Notes: generated by a model not told the origin, from the letters alone. DNA of 5,291 bases from an uncultured Clostridia bacterium (GCA_905235755.1 CAJONA010000090.1:1-5291); one strand, 5' to 3'. Numbered from the stretch's first letter, positions 1 through 5,291 are shown. Numbers and translations: made by a program.

Positions 1-583
1 GATAAGCAAGGTGTCGACGCGTCTGCGCGATGAATTTGACAAAGTCGTGCTCCCGCAGAACGACGAGCCGATAACCGACGCGTCGCAGATACAAACGGTC
101 GGCGCGCCGCTCTCGAAGAACAACGGCGTCGTCGTCGACGGCGAGGAGGGGTGCAGCGTCAAATTCGCAAAATGCTGTAATCCGCTTCCGGGAGATGCCA
201 TCGTCGGATTTATCACAAAGGGATTCGGCATTTCGGTCCACAAGGTCGACTGCCCGAATATAATCTCGAATATGGAGTCCAAAAAGGACAGACTCGTGTC
301 TGTCGAGTGGAGCCGCAATGAAAGCGCGCAAAGAAACGAGAGCTATGAGGCGCTCCTTCAAATATTCGCGGAGGACCGCATTTCGATGCTCGCCGATATA
401 AGTTCGGCGCTTGCGGATATGCACGTCTCCATAACACAGATATTCACACAAAAGAAAAACGACGGCGAATTTATAATAAATATGTCCGTCGCATGCAAAA
501 ATGTGAGCCATCTGCACAGTATCGTGTCAAGGCTGAAATCCATCGTCGGCGTTTACGACATCGTTCGCGGATACGCAAAATGA
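1..583 (+). CDS. relA: RelA/SpoT-family (p)ppGpp synthetase/hydrolase, C-terminal fragment (5' end outside window)
   Basis: This is the regulatory C-terminal end of a long Rel protein that makes and/or degrades the alarmone (p)ppGpp in the cytoplasm. The frame is open from base 2, giving 193 residues to the TGA at 581-583; the GTG at 11 is only an internal valine codon. About 35 residues of linker come first. The RIS/zinc-finger-like (conserved cysteine) domain follows, with the CC pair encoded at 173-178 in the context KFAKCCNPLPGD, then GFITKGFGISVHKVDCPN with a third conserved cysteine. An ACT domain covers roughly the last 80 residues (from SYEALLQIF to the closing GVYDIVRGYAK), as in ribosome-associated Rel proteins. 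In full-length Rel these domains sense uncharged tRNA on the ribosome and control the N-terminal catalytic domains. Those catalytic domains are not in the window, so synthetase versus bifunctional activity cannot be judged. The gene lies 6 bp before dtd, a very common Firmicutes pair. Confidence 0.93.
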   Translation, partial: ISKVSTRLRDEFDKVVLPQNDEPITDASQIQTVGAPLSKNNGVVVDGEEGCSVKFAKCCNPLPGDAIVGFITKGFGISVHKVDCPNIISNMESKKDRLVSVEWSRNESAQRNESYEALLQIFAEDRISMLADISSALADMHVSITQIFTQKKNDGEFIINMSVACKNVSHLHSIVSRLKSIVGVYDIVRGYAK

Positions 584-585
584 GG
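582..585 (+). promoter_or_regulatory. Ribosome binding site of dtd, overlapping the rel stop codon
   Basis: GAGG begins inside the TGA stop codon of rel and sits 4 bases before the ATG at 590. The overlap with the upstream stop suggests translational coupling between rel and dtd. The spacing is slightly short, but no better in-frame start is seen nearby. Confidence 0.6.
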
Positions 586-589
586 TAAT

Positions 590-1057
590 ATGAAAGCTGT
601 AATTCAAAGAGTGAGCCGTTCGCAAGTCATTTCCGACGGCGTTTTGACAGGAAAAACAGAGCAAGGACTTATGATCCTGCTCGGAGTGCGTAAAGGAGAC
701 GAATATGGCGACGCCGAACTTTTGGCGGAAAAAATATCAAAGCTGCGCATTTTTTCCGATGAAAATGGAAAGATGAATATGAGTGTAAATGACGTCGGCG
801 GGGAAGTGCTCGTCGTTTCAAATTTTACTCTTTACGCAAATTATGCTCACGGAAACCGCCCGGATTATTTTGATTCGGAAGCGCCCGAACGAGCAAATGA
901 ATTGTATCTTTATTTTACGGAAAAACTAAAAGAGCGCGTCGGCAGCGTATCGTGCGGTGTTTTCGGCGCCGATATGATGATAGACATGTGCTGCGACGGA
1001 CCTGTCACGATAGTTATGGAAAGCGACGTGTTGAAAAACAAGGGGAAAAGTAAATGA
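590..1057 (+). CDS. dtd: D-aminoacyl-tRNA deacylase (Dtd)
   Basis: Dtd hydrolyses D-aminoacyl-tRNA, and also glycine mischarged on tRNA-Ala, as a cytoplasmic homodimer, recycling tRNA and keeping D-amino acids out of proteins. The product has 155 residues; the family usually has about 145-150, with the excess in a lysine-rich tail (LKNKGKSK). It opens with the family start MKAVIQRVSRSQV. The first active-site motif is SNFTL at 77-81 with Thr80, where most bacterial Dtd proteins have SQFTL. The region HGNRPDYFDSEAP at 87-99 matches the usual GxRPxF stretch, and GVFGADM at 123-129 is typical. The Gly-cisPro motif is CDGPVT at 135-140, with Gly137-Pro138 intact but Cys135 replacing the usual Asn of NxGPVT. 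The start follows a GAGG site. The stop overlaps the hemZ start as ATGA, implying coupled translation. Identification is secure; the two motif substitutions are the only oddity. Confidence 0.95.
   Translation: MKAVIQRVSRSQVISDGVLTGKTEQGLMILLGVRKGDEYGDAELLAEKISKLRIFSDENGKMNMSVNDVGGEVLVVSNFTLYANYAHGNRPDYFDSEAPERANELYLYFTEKLKERVGSVSCGVFGADMMIDMCCDGPVTIVMESDVLKNKGKSK
1041..1045 (+). promoter_or_regulatory. Ribosome binding site of hemZ inside the end of dtd
   Basis: AGGGG ends 8 bases before the ATG at 1054 and lies wholly within the last codons of dtd. It supports the ATG that overlaps the dtd stop as the true hemZ start. This purine-rich stretch also encodes the lysine-rich Dtd tail, so part of that tail may reflect the ribosome-binding requirement. 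Confidence 0.6.
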
Positions 1058-2529
1058 GACTTACCGTCAGCGAAAACATCAATGAATACTACGTTCAAAC
1101 GCTTTGTCTGCTTTTTTTCCCGAATGAGCGATTTTCAAAAAAGGAAGCAGAGCCGCCCGAAGCGCCGTCTGCCGACGTAACTTTGACCGAAATCGACGGC
1201 TTTGCACACGCCGAAGTGACGCTGTCGCGCGGCGGCAAAAGCGTAACTTGCTCTCATGACGAGCCGATAAATGCAGACGGCATCATATCAGATGCGCGCA
1301 GGACCGCCATAGGTAAAGCGTTTTTCGCGGCAGGGAAGGCATTGACCGGAATAAAGCCGGAGTGGGGAATACTCACGGGCGTGCGCCCGTCAAAAATAGC
1401 ATTAAAACAGCTTATTGAAGGCAAAAACAAGACGCAGGTGCGAGAAAGCTTGCATAAGGAACTGCTCGTTTCCTCGAAAAAAGCGTCGCTCGTGACCGAT
1501 ATAGCCGCGATAGAAAAGAAAATCATAAAAAAAGTGCCAGAGCGTTCGTGCAGCGTGTATATCTCGATACCGTTTTGCCCGACGCGATGCAGTTATTGCT
1601 CGTTTGTGTCTGTCTCATCGAAAAAGCTGCTGACGCTTCTCGACGACTATCTCGAAAGACTTGTTATTGATATATCTGAATGTTTCAATATGATATATCG
1701 CCTCGGGCTCACCGTATCGACCGTCTACATCGGCGGCGGCACGCCGACGACGCTCGATGAGCGTCAGCTCAAAATTTTACTCGACGCCGTCCTGTCGTGC
1801 GTTGACGTGAATGCGCTCGAAGAGTTCACCGTCGAGGCGGGCAGACCGGACACTGTGAACGACGAAAAATTGAAGATCTTATATGAGAGCGGAGTCACGC
1901 GCGTTAGCATCAACACACAAACGCTCAATGACGACATTCTTCGCGCGATCGGCCGTCATCACACGGCAGAGCAGTATTTTGCGGCTTTTGAAGCGGCAAG
2001 AAAAGCCGGGATAAAGTTTATAAACACAGACCTCATCGCCGGGCTTCCGGGAGAAAGCTATGAGAGCTTTTCCGACACTGTCGACCGCATAATATCGCTT
2101 CGCCCGGACGATCTCACCGTCCACACGCTCTGCATCAAGAGCGCGGCGGATCTTGCTCAAAACGCAAAAAGCATGAAAACAGGCGCTGATACAGCAAAAT
2201 GCGTCGATTACGCGCGCTCAGCTTCAAAAAGCGCAGGCTACGCGCCGTATTATATGTACAGACAAAAAAACACGGTCGACAACCTCGAAAACGTCGGCTA
2301 CGCATTGCCGGGCGCCGAAGGACTGTACAACATCTATATGATGGAGGAGATACATTCCGTCTTCGCAATCGGCGCAAGCGCCGTCACGAAGCTCGTTTCG
2401 CGCGATAACGAGCATATAGAGCGCATTTTTGAATACAAATATCCGTATGAATATCTGTCGGAGGACAGAAAAACAAGAACAGCCGAAAAGGAACGCAAGA
2501 TCACGGAATTTTACGACAAAATCTGGTGA
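1054..2529 (+). CDS. hemZ: HemZ-type radical SAM protein (annotated as oxygen-independent coproporphyrinogen III oxidase)
   Basis: This 491-residue cytoplasmic radical SAM enzyme is close to the usual HemZ length of about 500. Residues 1-165 form the HemZ-specific N-terminal region, with the marker LTGVRPSK at 107-114. The radical SAM core begins at VYISIPFCPTRCSYCSF; Cys175, Cys179 and Cys182 (CxxxCxxC) should bind the [4Fe-4S] cluster that cleaves S-adenosylmethionine. The glycine-rich SAM-binding motif IGGGTPT is at 226-232, followed by FTVEAGRPDT (258-267), GVTRVSINTQT (280-290) and DLIAGLPGES (326-335). The C-terminal signature YMYRQKNTVDNLENVGYA (400-417) is characteristic of HemZ. The residue two after the third cysteine is Phe184; true HemN has a further cysteine there, so HemZ groups with HemW-like proteins in this feature. 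Coproporphyrinogen oxidation is a family annotation, not shown by this sequence, and there is no other heme gene in the window. The gene overlaps dtd by four bases. Confidence 0.9.
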   Translation: MRLTVSENINEYYVQTLCLLFFPNERFSKKEAEPPEAPSADVTLTEIDGFAHAEVTLSRGGKSVTCSHDEPINADGIISDARRTAIGKAFFAAGKALTGIKPEWGILTGVRPSKIALKQLIEGKNKTQVRESLHKELLVSSKKASLVTDIAAIEKKIIKKVPERSCSVYISIPFCPTRCSYCSFVSVSSKKLLTLLDDYLERLVIDISECFNMIYRLGLTVSTVYIGGGTPTTLDERQLKILLDAVLSCVDVNALEEFTVEAGRPDTVNDEKLKILYESGVTRVSINTQTLNDDILRAIGRHHTAEQYFAAFEAARKAGIKFINTDLIAGLPGESYESFSDTVDRIISLRPDDLTVHTLCIKSAADLAQNAKSMKTGADTAKCVDYARSASKSAGYAPYYMYRQKNTVDNLENVGYALPGAEGLYNIYMMEEIHSVFAIGASAVTKLVSRDNEHIERIFEYKYPYEYLSEDRKTRTAEKERKITEFYDKIW

Positions 2530-2536
2530 TCTTATC

Positions 2537-2542
2537 AGGAGG
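2537..2542 (+). promoter_or_regulatory. Strong ribosome binding site of the kinase gene
   Basis: A perfect AGGAGG lies 5 bases before the ATG at 2548, in the 18-bp gap after hemZ. It fixes the kinase start and shows that the protein truly begins there rather than continuing from an upstream domain. Confidence 0.85.
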
Positions 2543-2547
2543 AACTT

Positions 2548-3432
2548 ATGATAGAAATTAATAATTTCCCAAAAAGTGACTCTGAAAAAGAACTGTTTGT
2601 AAATGATGCCGAGAACAGATATAAAAGCGGTATATCATACATATCGGAGAGGATCGCCGCGGAAAAGCCGACGTTTTTGCTCGTTTCAGGCGCTACGTGC
2701 TCGGGAAAAACGACGACGGCGAATATACTCTCCGAAAATCTGTCGTCGCTCGGATATTCGGAAAAGATAATATCGATAGACGATTTCTTTTTAAACAAAG
2801 ATGTAATAAAAAATTTTGATCTCGATATGGAATCCGCAAAAGCACTCGATATGAACTGCTTTTATAGGTGTATCGCCGATATTTCGGCGTTCAAGGAGAC
2901 AAAACTTCCGCTTTTTGATTTTAAAAGCGGAAAAAGGATCGGGTATAAGTCATATATACCGAAAAAAGACGATATAATTGTCTTTGAAGGTATTCAGGCG
3001 CTGTATCCGCAAGTGGTCTCGGTTTTCCCAACGAGCATCACAAAAACGCTGTTTCTCGGATTTTCGGACGATGTATCAATAAACGGCACTGTCTTCAAAG
3101 CAGCCGAGATAAGATTTTATCGCAGGCTCGTGCGCGACTTCAAATTCAGAGGCTCCGACGCGGAGAGCACGCTCAAACTTTGGGATAATGTCGTTATAAA
3201 CGAAAATAAAAACATTTTACCGTACTATAAAAGCACGGATTATTTTATAAATACTTTCTTTGAATATGAGCTTTTCGTTATAAAAGACTTCCTTTTGAAC
3301 AAGATCCCGTATAATACACCGTCGGAGATCGAGTTGCAAAAGAAGATCGAAGAAAAGTTTGCGCCTTTGCCGGATATACCGTCGTCGCTCGTGCCTGCGG
3401 ACTCTATGTTCCGCGAATTTATAGGGAAATAA
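2548..3432 (+). CDS. P-loop nucleoside kinase, uridine kinase/phosphoribulokinase family
   Basis: A 294-residue cytoplasmic P-loop kinase that probably transfers phosphate from ATP or GTP to a nucleoside or similar small hydroxyl substrate. The Walker A loop is GATCSGKTT at 48-56 within FLLVSGATCSGKTTTA. The substrate-site motif SIDDFF is at 76-81, PLFDFKSGKR at 121-130 matches the family's P-x-[YF]-[DN]-F-x-x-G-x-R element, and the Walker B-like VFEGIQAL is at 145-152. RRLVRDFKFRGSDAESTLKLW (192-212) gives the arginine-rich lid, then ILPYYKSTDYFINTFFEYEL (223-242) and the C-terminal VPADSMFREFIG (282-293). This set resembles the kinase half of the clostridial and Thermotoga 'uridine kinase' proteins that carry N-terminal TGS and ThrRS-like domains; here that half is absent and only about 40 residues precede the P-loop. 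Uridine as the real substrate is unproven. It has its own strong ribosome binding site 18 bp after hemZ. Confidence 0.85.
   Translation: MIEINNFPKSDSEKELFVNDAENRYKSGISYISERIAAEKPTFLLVSGATCSGKTTTANILSENLSSLGYSEKIISIDDFFLNKDVIKNFDLDMESAKALDMNCFYRCIADISAFKETKLPLFDFKSGKRIGYKSYIPKKDDIIVFEGIQALYPQVVSVFPTSITKTLFLGFSDDVSINGTVFKAAEIRFYRRLVRDFKFRGSDAESTLKLWDNVVINENKNILPYYKSTDYFINTFFEYELFVIKDFLLNKIPYNTPSEIELQKKIEEKFAPLPDIPSSLVPADSMFREFIGK
2906..2932 (+). repeat. Perfect 10-bp inverted repeat inside the kinase gene
   Basis: TTCCGCTTTT (2906-2915) and AAAAGCGGAA (2923-2932) are exact reverse complements around a 7-base loop. The repeat lies over the codons for the conserved PLFDFKSGK segment. No T-run follows on the + strand, so it is not a normal terminator for this operon. 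On the - strand the hairpin is followed by GTTTTG, a weak T-tract. It may be a chance result of coding sequence or an intragenic RNA structure. Confidence 0.5.
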
Positions 3433-3464
3433 TCGGGCGGCTTTTATTAAAAATTTGCTGATGC

Positions 3465-3471
3465 GGGAGGG
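3465..3471 (+). promoter_or_regulatory. Ribosome binding site that sets the flippase start at 3479
   Basis: GGGAGGG ends 7 bases before the ATG at 3479. The frame is also open from a TTG at 3455 and an ATG at 3461, but both lie upstream of this site and would place it inside the gene. The 46-bp gap before the gene contains no clear terminator. Confidence 0.75.
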
Positions 3472-3478
3472 AATTGTC

Positions 3479-5083
3479 ATGTCGGAGTTACAAAAAAAAG
3501 AGCCGCGCATGATGGCAGGCGTTGTCATTTTGATGCTCGCAAGCCTTTTTGAAAAGATACTCGGCGTTTTGTTCAAAATTCCGCTTTTCAACACTCTCGG
3601 AAGCGTCGGAATGGGCTATTTTAATGCGGCATACAGCATTTTCAGCACATTTTATACTATTTCTTTGACCGGTTTCCCAATAGCCGTATCTATAATGATA
3701 TCGAGCAGCGGCGCGCTCGGACGATCCGAAGAGGTAAAAAAAATATTCCGCACGGCGCTCGGCGTTTTCTTCGCCCTCGGCGTCATCGGAAGCTCGATAA
3801 TGTTCTTCGGCTCTGATATTATCGCAAATTTGATAGATCGCGAAAACAATTCATCGCTTTGCATCAAAGCGATAGCGCCCATTTTGCTTATAATTTGTAT
3901 CTCAAGCTCGATAAAAGGTTACTTTCAAGGACATAAAAATATGATTCCGACAGCTGTTTCGGAGTTTTTGGACGCTCTCGGCAAATGCTCGCTCGGCGTT
4001 ATTTTGGCGATATACGCGTCGTCGATGGGCTATTCCGTCGAGGTTTGCGCGGCTTACGCGATAGCGGGCGTTACGGCGGGACATCTGCTCGGGTTAGGAT
4101 TTCTGACAGTCGTAAAAATAACAAACAAGCCGCATTATAATGTCGAAATAAGCAATGAGAGCGCGGGATATTCAAAACTGCTGAAAACGCTTTTTTCAAT
4201 AGCCGTGCCGATAACGCTCAGCTCTATGGCGCTCGGGCTCATGTCGAATATCGATACGTTCACTATAATGAACTGTCTGAGATCTCCCGACGCCATGGCG
4301 CAGTACGGAGATTATACGACGCTCGCCGTGACGCTGTTCAGGCTTCCGCAAGCGTTTATTTTGCCGATATCTGCGGCTCTGACGCCGACGCTGACTTCCG
4401 CAATATCGGCGAATAACACAGAGCGCACAAAATCCATAATGTCGTCGGCGCTGAAACTCGCCGCAATGATAGCGATACCGAGCGCGCTCGGTATGGGCGT
4501 CTTGGCGCTTCCGATTATATATTTGCTGTTCGGCAACGGGGAAGTGTCGGCGGCGATAAGCACTACGGCGCCTTATCTTTCGATACTTTCGATAGGCATA
4601 ATATTCATGGCCATGCTAACGGTCACATCGTCGATACTTCAATCGCATAAATTGCAAAAAAAGCCCGTCATTTCAGCGTTTTTCGGCGCTTTGACAAAGC
4701 TGGTGCTCAATATAATCCTTGTGTCGAATTTCGGTATGATAGGTGCTCCGATAAGCTCGGTTGTGGGATATTTCGTTATGGCGGCGATAAATTTCTATTT
4801 CGTCGTAAAATATGTCTACAATGACATAAAAATCGGCAAAATCATCTCAAAAACGCTGATTTCGGCGGTAATTATGGCTGTTTTCGCGGCTGTTTCATAT
4901 TATATTTTGTATAATCGTACTTCATCGATAAAGCTTTCGGTCGTGATCGCGATCATATTATCAATAATTATTTATATATTATTGCTTTTTATAACAAAAG
5001 GCGTTGAAAAAAGCGATATACTATTGCTCCCGTGTGGCGATAAAATATATGGTCTATTGAAAAAGCTGAAAATGATGAAATAA
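3479..5083 (+). CDS. MOP-superfamily lipid-linked oligosaccharide flippase, SpoVB/MurJ-like
   Basis: A 534-residue integral membrane protein, almost entirely hydrophobic apart from short charged loops and consistent with about 14 transmembrane helices. It should flip an undecaprenyl-linked sugar precursor (lipid II or a polysaccharide repeat unit) across the cytoplasmic membrane. Evidence: length close to SpoVB and YtgP (about 520-545); an N-terminal helix at about 12-34; the segment GYFNAAYSIFSTFYTISLTG followed by FPIAVSIMIS (46-75), typical of the family; IKGYFQGHKNMIPTAVSEFLD at 145-165, matching the [LI]-[RK]-GYFQG...M-PTA hallmark of SpoVB-like proteins; and LPQAFILPISAALTPTLTSA (289-308) at the start of the second half. 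Hydrophobic segments near 323-350, 365-388, 398-445, 455-477 and 485-505 complete the fold. The C-terminus is short and basic (KKLKMMK). The start is chosen by the GGGAGGG site. Sequence alone cannot separate a vegetative MurJ role from a sporulation (SpoVB) or polysaccharide export role. Confidence 0.88.
   Translation: MSELQKKEPRMMAGVVILMLASLFEKILGVLFKIPLFNTLGSVGMGYFNAAYSIFSTFYTISLTGFPIAVSIMISSSGALGRSEEVKKIFRTALGVFFALGVIGSSIMFFGSDIIANLIDRENNSSLCIKAIAPILLIICISSSIKGYFQGHKNMIPTAVSEFLDALGKCSLGVILAIYASSMGYSVEVCAAYAIAGVTAGHLLGLGFLTVVKITNKPHYNVEISNESAGYSKLLKTLFSIAVPITLSSMALGLMSNIDTFTIMNCLRSPDAMAQYGDYTTLAVTLFRLPQAFILPISAALTPTLTSAISANNTERTKSIMSSALKLAAMIAIPSALGMGVLALPIIYLLFGNGEVSAAISTTAPYLSILSIGIIFMAMLTVTSSILQSHKLQKKPVISAFFGALTKLVLNIILVSNFGMIGAPISSVVGYFVMAAINFYFVVKYVYNDIKIGKIISKTLISAVIMAVFAAVSYYILYNRTSSIKLSVVIAIILSIIIYILLLFITKGVEKSDILLLPCGDKIYGLLKKLKMMK
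4475..4494 (+). repeat. Perfect 20-bp palindrome inside the flippase gene
   Basis: ATACCGAGCG is followed immediately by its exact reverse complement CGCTCGGTAT, with no spacer and no mismatch. It covers codons for Ile-Pro-Ser-Ala-Leu-Gly-Met. The right arm contains GCGCTCGG, which occurs at least four times in this gene as the Ala-Leu-Gly codons, so codon preference explains half of it. The left arm is not explained in the same way. Its form fits a dimeric DNA-binding protein site or a chance event. Confidence 0.55.
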
Positions 5084-5090
5084 AATTTTG

Positions 5091-5096
5091 TATAAT
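5091..5096 (+). promoter_or_regulatory. Possible -10 element before the last gene (weak)
   Basis: TATAAT is a perfect sigma-A -10 hexamer in the AT-rich 32-bp gap after the flippase. The best -35 candidates, around 5066-5072 (CTGAAA/TGAAAA), are poor matches with 18-19 bp spacing. Initiation about 7 bases downstream would put the ribosome binding site at the very 5' end of the RNA. In such AT-rich DNA the hexamer may be accidental. Confidence 0.2.
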
Positions 5097-5101
5097 AATA
5101 T

Positions 5102-5108
5102 AAGGAAG
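5102..5108 (+). promoter_or_regulatory. Ribosome binding site of the last, partial gene
   Basis: AAGGAAG, with core AAGGA at 5102-5106, lies 9 bases before the ATG at 5116. It is the main evidence that the open frame running off the right edge is a real gene. Confidence 0.65.
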
Positions 5109-5115
5109 TAAAAAT

Positions 5116-5291
5116 ATGGACAGAACAACTCTGAAGCATTTCACGGTAAAAGAAATAAGTGCGACAAACAAAAAAGTAACGTCTGAAAAAATAGAGCTTG
5201 AAAACAAGTACAACTATAATATGCGCATTTTAAGCGATACTAAATGCGTCGGAGAATTTACGGTAACGGTAGCTGACAAAAATGACAGAGA
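5116..5291 (+). CDS. Hypothetical protein, N-terminal 58 residues (3' end outside window)
   Basis: The frame is open from the ATG at 5116 to the window end, giving 58 codons plus two bases. It starts MDRTTLKHFTVKEISATNKK and continues with a charged stretch and alternating polar/hydrophobic segments (KIELENKYNYNMRIL, then CVGEFTVTVADKND), which suggests beta strands in a soluble protein. There is no signal peptide or membrane helix so far. I do not recognise the family. The opening pattern (strand, charged turn, long strand, then a Cys-x-Gly-x-Phe strand) is loosely like SecB-type chaperone folds, but this is only a guess from about 58 residues. The sequence is much richer in A and T than the upstream genes (30-32% G+C in the first two full 60-base rows, against about 53% in the first row of the rel fragment). 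It lies 32 bp after the flippase. Confidence 0.65.
   Translation, partial: MDRTTLKHFTVKEISATNKKVTSEKIELENKYNYNMRILSDTKCVGEFTVTVADKNDR

Noticed and set aside
11..583. Treating the GTG at 11 as the start of a separate small ACT-domain protein.
   Set aside because: The frame is already open at the window edge, no ribosome binding site is seen, and the domain content is the normal end of a full-length Rel protein.
1375..1390. GC-rich inverted repeat (ACGGGCG/CGCCCGT) in hemZ, considered as a terminator or regulatory hairpin.
   Set aside because: It encodes the conserved TGVRPS motif, the loop is only 2 bases in the full pairing, and no T-run follows on either strand.
1254..2415. Several open frames of 63-93 residues within hemZ on the minus strand, and a 69-residue arginine-rich frame on the plus strand.
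   Set aside because: All lie within the clear hemZ frame, have odd composition (runs of Arg or Ser/Ala) and no family resemblance; they are shadows.
3455..3478. Earlier TTG (3455) and ATG (3461) starts for the flippase.
   Set aside because: The strong GGGAGGG site at 3465-3471 is correctly spaced for the ATG at 3479, and neither upstream start has a comparable site.
3433..3478. Possible terminator or promoter in the 46-bp gap (CTTTTATTAAAAATTT stretch).
   Set aside because: There is no stable GC hairpin ahead of the T/A tract and no paired -35/-10 hexamers.
3217..3594. Minus-strand open frame of 125 residues crossing the kinase-flippase gap.
   Set aside because: It runs opposite two well-supported genes, shows no recognisable motif, and its length is explained by skewed codon use on the coding strand.
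3713..4491. Repeated octamer GCGCTCGG (at 3713, 3755, 4229 and 4484), considered as a Chi- or uptake-like motif.
   Set aside because: All four copies are in the same reading frame and encode Ala-Leu-Gly, so repeated codon choice in a membrane protein explains them.
4944..4955. 12-bp palindrome TGATCGCGATCA in the flippase gene.
   Set aside because: It is short enough to occur by chance and falls over hydrophobic Val-Ile-Ala-Ile codons; there is no supporting context.
1..5291. Search by eye for CRISPR repeats, tRNA/rRNA genes, insertion-sequence ends and phage or defence genes.
   Set aside because: None were found; nearly all of the window is covered by housekeeping-type coding sequence.

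Overview
The window looks like a core-genome segment of an anaerobic Clostridia-type member of the Bacillota, probably from an uncultured lineage. The reasons are the gene set (a Rel-type (p)ppGpp enzyme next to dtd and a HemZ-type radical SAM protein), the strong Shine-Dalgarno sites, the tight same-strand packing and the mixed codon use (many ATA isoleucine codons beside many GCG, TCG and GAC codons). This placement is an inference from gene content; no marker in the window fixes genus or family.

Layout, all on the + strand: (1) the C-terminal end of a RelA/SpoT-family protein (to 583), cut by the window start; (2) D-aminoacyl-tRNA deacylase dtd (590-1057); (3) a HemZ-type radical SAM protein (1054-2529), overlapping dtd by ATGA; (4) a stand-alone P-loop kinase of the uridine kinase/phosphoribulokinase family (2548-3432); (5) a multi-pass flippase of the SpoVB/MurJ-like MOP superfamily (3479-5083); (6) the first 58 codons of an unrecognised, AT-rich gene (from 5116), cut by the window end. 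The gaps are 6, -4, 18, 46 and 32 bp. I see no convincing rho-independent terminator between any pair, so one long transcript is possible, most securely for genes 1-4. No stretch over 300 bp lacks a gene.

Functionally, rel and dtd both act in translation quality and stress: Rel senses uncharged tRNA and starvation, and Dtd clears D-amino acids from tRNA. HemZ is a frequent neighbour of these two in Firmicutes, but its real substrate in anaerobes is unclear. Its [4Fe-4S] motif lacks the extra cysteine of genuine coproporphyrinogen dehydrogenase HemN. The kinase and flippase look like separate housekeeping functions (nucleoside-type phosphorylation; export of a lipid-linked cell-envelope precursor) placed where other Clostridia usually carry hisS/aspS.

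I found no CRISPR array, tRNA, rRNA, insertion sequence, phage gene or toxin-antitoxin pair, and no clearly new biological system. The best leads are the HemZ motif, altered signature residues in Dtd, the kinase lacking its usual N-terminal TGS-type extension, two unusually perfect inverted repeats inside coding sequence, and the AT-rich unknown gene at the right edge.
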